Of a DNA stretch of 64,000 nucleotides, positions 62,034 through 64,000 are shown in pieces. The DNA comes from Flavobacteriales bacterium (lineage in GTDB: Bacteria > Bacteroidota > Bacteroidia > NS11-12g > UBA955). Each line of letters starts with the position of its first letter. The stretch's first letter is position 1. A program made the position numbers and the translations under genes. The stretch lies in the NCBI GenBank assembly GCA_002737705.1, contig NSIM01000001.1:1-64000 (forward strand). Reading direction: 5' to 3'. The notes under the pieces are model-generated. The model was not told the origin of the DNA, made no database searches, and saw only the letters and a program-made list of their open reading frames with translations.

Positions 62034-63578
62034 ATGAGTATAGAAAAAGCTGTTCGTGTTCGTTTTGCCCCAAGCCCAACTGGCCCCTTGCATATTGGAG
62101 GGGTTCGAACGGCGTTGTATAATTATTTATTGGCCCGAAAATTGTCGGGCACCCTGATTTTGCGTATCGAAGATACGGATCAGAATCGTTTTGTTCCCGG
62201 AGCAGAACAGTATATTATTGATAGTTTAAAATGGGTTGGGATAGTGGTTGACGAGGGTCCTGAGCAAGGGGGTCCCTATGCCCCATACCGACAAAGTGAG
62301 CGCAAATCCATGTATGCGCAATACGCCTATGATTTGATCGAAAATGGATGGGCCTATTATGCATTTGATACCGAGGATGAATTGGATCAAATGCGCAAGC
62401 GCCTCGAAGCAAGCAAAATGCAACCAGCCTATGACTCTGTCAGTCGCATGGGGATGAGAAATTCACTAACCATGCCTGCAGATGAGGTAAAAGCCAAAAT
62501 TGCGGCGGCAGACAATTATGTGATTCGCATCAAATTACCCCGCAATAAAGAGCTTCGGTTTTTTGATCTGATCCGTGGTTGGGTTCTTGTAAATACATCT
62601 ACAATGGATGACAAAGTGTTGTTGAAGAGCGATGGAATGCCGACCTATCATTTGGCCAATGTGGTTGATGATTACCTGATGAAAATTAGCCATGTAATTC
62701 GCGGTGAAGAGTGGTTGCCCAGCGCACCGCTTCATGTTATGCTTTACCGCTATTTGGGTTGGGAAGAGTCGATGCCCGCATTTGCACACCTTCCCCTTTT
62801 ACTCAAACCAGAAGGTCATGGAAAGCTGAGCAAACGCGACGGAGATCGTTTGGGATTTCCTGTTTTTGCTTTGCCTTGGAAAGATCCAGATACCGGCGAG
62901 ACCATAAGCAGTTATAGCGAAAGTGGGTATTATCCCGAAGCAGTAGCCAATATGTTGGCTTTGTTGGGTTGGCATCCAAGTGGAAATCAGGAATTGTTTA
63001 GCATGGAAGAATTGATCGCTGAATTTAGTTTAGAAAGGGTAAGCAAAAGCGGGGCGAAATTTGATTTACAAAAGGCCTTTTGGTTTAACCACCAATACTT
63101 GCAGACAAAGCCATTAGAAGAGCAGTATAGGTTATTGAAACCCTTGATTGATTCAAAAGGATATGTGGCAACACAAGAGTATATTGAGAAAGTAATCCTA
63201 TTGATGCGCGAAAAAGTACAATTTGCAAAGGAAATTATAGAAGAGGGATATTATTTTTTTGTCGAACCCAGGGCTTACGATGAAGAGGCAATTCGAAAAA
63301 AATGGAAGCCAGATACAGCACAGAATGTCTTGGGGTTGTCGCTTGCGTTTGGGAAGCTAAACGAAAATGCGGATGCAGCTTCATTCGAAACAATATTTAA
63401 GGAATACTGTGAATCCAGTTCACTTAAAACAGGTGAAATGATGCAGCCTCTTCGCTTGGCCCTAAGTGGCGCAGCAACAGGCCCACCCATTTGGGACATG
63501 TTAACCCTAATTGGTCGTGATTCAACCATTGCCAGAATGCAAACTGCAGCCCAAAAAATCACCGCTACAACCAAATAG
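62034..63578 (+). CDS. gltX: Glutamyl-tRNA synthetase
   Basis: 514-residue class I synthetase that charges tRNA(Glu). The HIGH motif is HIGG (20-23) in FAPSPTGPLHIGGVRTALYN, and the KMSKS-type loop is KLSKR (264-268). Also visible are RIEDTDQNR, DGMPTYHLANVVDD and HVIRGEEWLPSAPLH. No zinc-binding cysteine cluster is present in the acceptor-binding insert. Because a GatCAB subunit (gatA) is in the window, this enzyme may be non-discriminating toward tRNA(Gln) (inference). Confidence 0.97.
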   Translation: MSIEKAVRVRFAPSPTGPLHIGGVRTALYNYLLARKLSGTLILRIEDTDQNRFVPGAEQYIIDSLKWVGIVVDEGPEQGGPYAPYRQSERKSMYAQYAYDLIENGWAYYAFDTEDELDQMRKRLEASKMQPAYDSVSRMGMRNSLTMPADEVKAKIAAADNYVIRIKLPRNKELRFFDLIRGWVLVNTSTMDDKVLLKSDGMPTYHLANVVDDYLMKISHVIRGEEWLPSAPLHVMLYRYLGWEESMPAFAHLPLLLKPEGHGKLSKRDGDRLGFPVFALPWKDPDTGETISSYSESGYYPEAVANMLALLGWHPSGNQELFSMEELIAEFSLERVSKSGAKFDLQKAFWFNHQYLQTKPLEEQYRLLKPLIDSKGYVATQEYIEKVILLMREKVQFAKEIIEEGYYFFVEPRAYDEEAIRKKWKPDTAQNVLGLSLAFGKLNENADAASFETIFKEYCESSSLKTGEMMQPLRLALSGAATGPPIWDMLTLIGRDSTIARMQTAAQKITATTK

Positions 63579-63650
63579 ATTTTGCTTTCAGTATATAAAT
63601 TTTTTTGTTAAACAAGCGTCACTACGTTTTCTTTTGGCGATGTAAATCAC

Positions 63651-63658
63651 TATTTTCG
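63651..63658 (+). promoter_or_regulatory. Promoter -7 box (TTCG variant) for the DUF2723 gene
   Basis: TATTTTCG, 38 nt before the ATG at 63697; a TTTTGG lies 14 nt further upstream. Confidence 0.45.
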
Positions 63659-63696
63659 CCTATTAATCAAACCTTAAAATAATTGTATACAGAACA

Positions 63697-64000
63697 ATGA
63701 CTTCTTTCACCCGTTTAAATCGAATCATGGGATGGGTCGTATTTGCGATCGCCCTTCTCGTCTATACCCTCACCCTAGAACCCAGTGTAAGTTTGTGGGA
63801 TTGTGGTGAATTCGCCAGTGCTGCATACAAACTTCAAGTGGTTCACCCACCAGGAGCACCTTTATTTTTATTGATCGGACGCTTGTTTTCTCTGATGGCA
63901 TCTTCCCCAGAAAATGCTGGCTATTGGATGAATATGGTGAGTGCTGTTGCCAGTGCGGGGTGTGTAATGTTCACCTTTTGGATTACCACGTATTTTGCTG
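63697..64000 (+). CDS. DUF2723 membrane protein, N-terminal part (3' truncated by window edge)
   Basis: ATG at 63697; the frame stays open to the last base (101 residues visible). The N-terminus has a first membrane helix (MGWVVFAIALLVYTLTL), then EPSVSLWDCGEFASAAYKL, VVHPPGAPLFLLIGRLFSLM and WMNMVSAVASAG. This is the hallmark start of DUF2723 proteins, large polytopic membrane proteins related to PMT-type glycosyltransferases. The conserved WDCGEF acidic residues correspond to the catalytic Asp/Glu loop of that fold (family inference). The rest lies outside the window. Confidence 0.9.
   Translation, partial: MTSFTRLNRIMGWVVFAIALLVYTLTLEPSVSLWDCGEFASAAYKLQVVHPPGAPLFLLIGRLFSLMASSPENAGYWMNMVSAVASAGCVMFTFWITTYFA

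Noticed and set aside
1-64000. CRISPR arrays, prophage or insertion sequences
   Set aside because: No regularly spaced repeats, transposase or phage structural genes were seen; the only tandem repeat is the TSP3 coding region.

Overview
The window comes from a Bacteroidota chromosome (moderately AT-rich; order not resolvable from the sequence alone). The evidence is lineage-specific gene content: an S46 dipeptidyl-peptidase, a type IX secretion (T9SS) C-terminal sorting domain, DUF3822, DUF4292, DUF4249, DUF5916 and DUF6089 proteins, an STN-type TonB-dependent receptor, UpxY, and a Bacteroidota-type promoter box (TAnnTTTG) in front of most transcription units. No rRNA, tRNA, CRISPR array, prophage or insertion sequence was seen. 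Coding density is high and most of the region is housekeeping plus envelope genes.

Layout. 1-5.7 kb: 3' end of a YifB/ComM-type Mg chelatase, S46 peptidase, pyrE, a NUDIX hydrolase whose start codon overlaps that of pyrE, and a DUF3822-rsmD-coaD operon. 5.7-11.7 kb: an M1 metallopeptidase with a C-terminal outer-membrane barrel, a strong palindromic terminator, an OmpA/TSP3 protein and a Rieske-like lipoprotein. 11.7-20.4 kb: 3-hydroxyacyl-CoA dehydrogenase, then a compact envelope operon (flippase-dut-nucleotidyltransferase-TPR-DUF4292-LytM), then folK-wbqC. 20.5-28 kb: M16 peptidase, ATP-grasp enzyme, a 51-aa membrane protein, accA, nitronate monooxygenase-like protein, UpxY and a PIG-L deacetylase. 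28.4-35 kb: membrane Fe-S oxidoreductase, tatA, gatA, a LysM/lytic-transglycosylase-like protein without its catalytic Glu, and a DUF5916 barrel protein. 35-43.6 kb: FAH-family hydrolase, RmlD-like reductase, a decayed T9SS/SBBP-repeat gene, 3-hydroxyanthranilate dioxygenase, a long amidophosphoribosyltransferase, frr, purK and a CNNM/CorC transporter. 43.9-48.3 kb: DUF4197-TonB receptor-DUF4249. 48.7-54.7 kb: methyltransferase, two tandem DUF6089 proteins, uppS and bamA. 54.9-64 kb: ALDH7-type dehydrogenase and EamA transporter, a T9SS M1 peptidase followed by an MbnP/MbnH pair, yqeY, gltX and the start of a DUF2723 membrane protein.

How the genes fit together. Envelope building dominates: BamA, UppS, the flippase operon, OmpA, LytM/LysM proteins, TonB uptake and surface peptidases. 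The least ordinary unit is the M1(T9SS)-MbnP-MbnH operon. MbnH is a diheme enzyme known to oxidise a tryptophan of MbnP, and here the pair is cotranscribed with a secreted peptidase. The clearest genome-scale pattern is regulatory: ten of the 25 promoter boxes recognised lie exactly 4 nt before the start codon and four more lie 5-6 nt before it, which predicts leaderless or nearly leaderless mRNAs.

Start codons were chosen by hand from signal peptides, promoter boxes and overlaps; several are TTG or GTG. Functions rest on recognised motifs and family resemblance, not on database searches.
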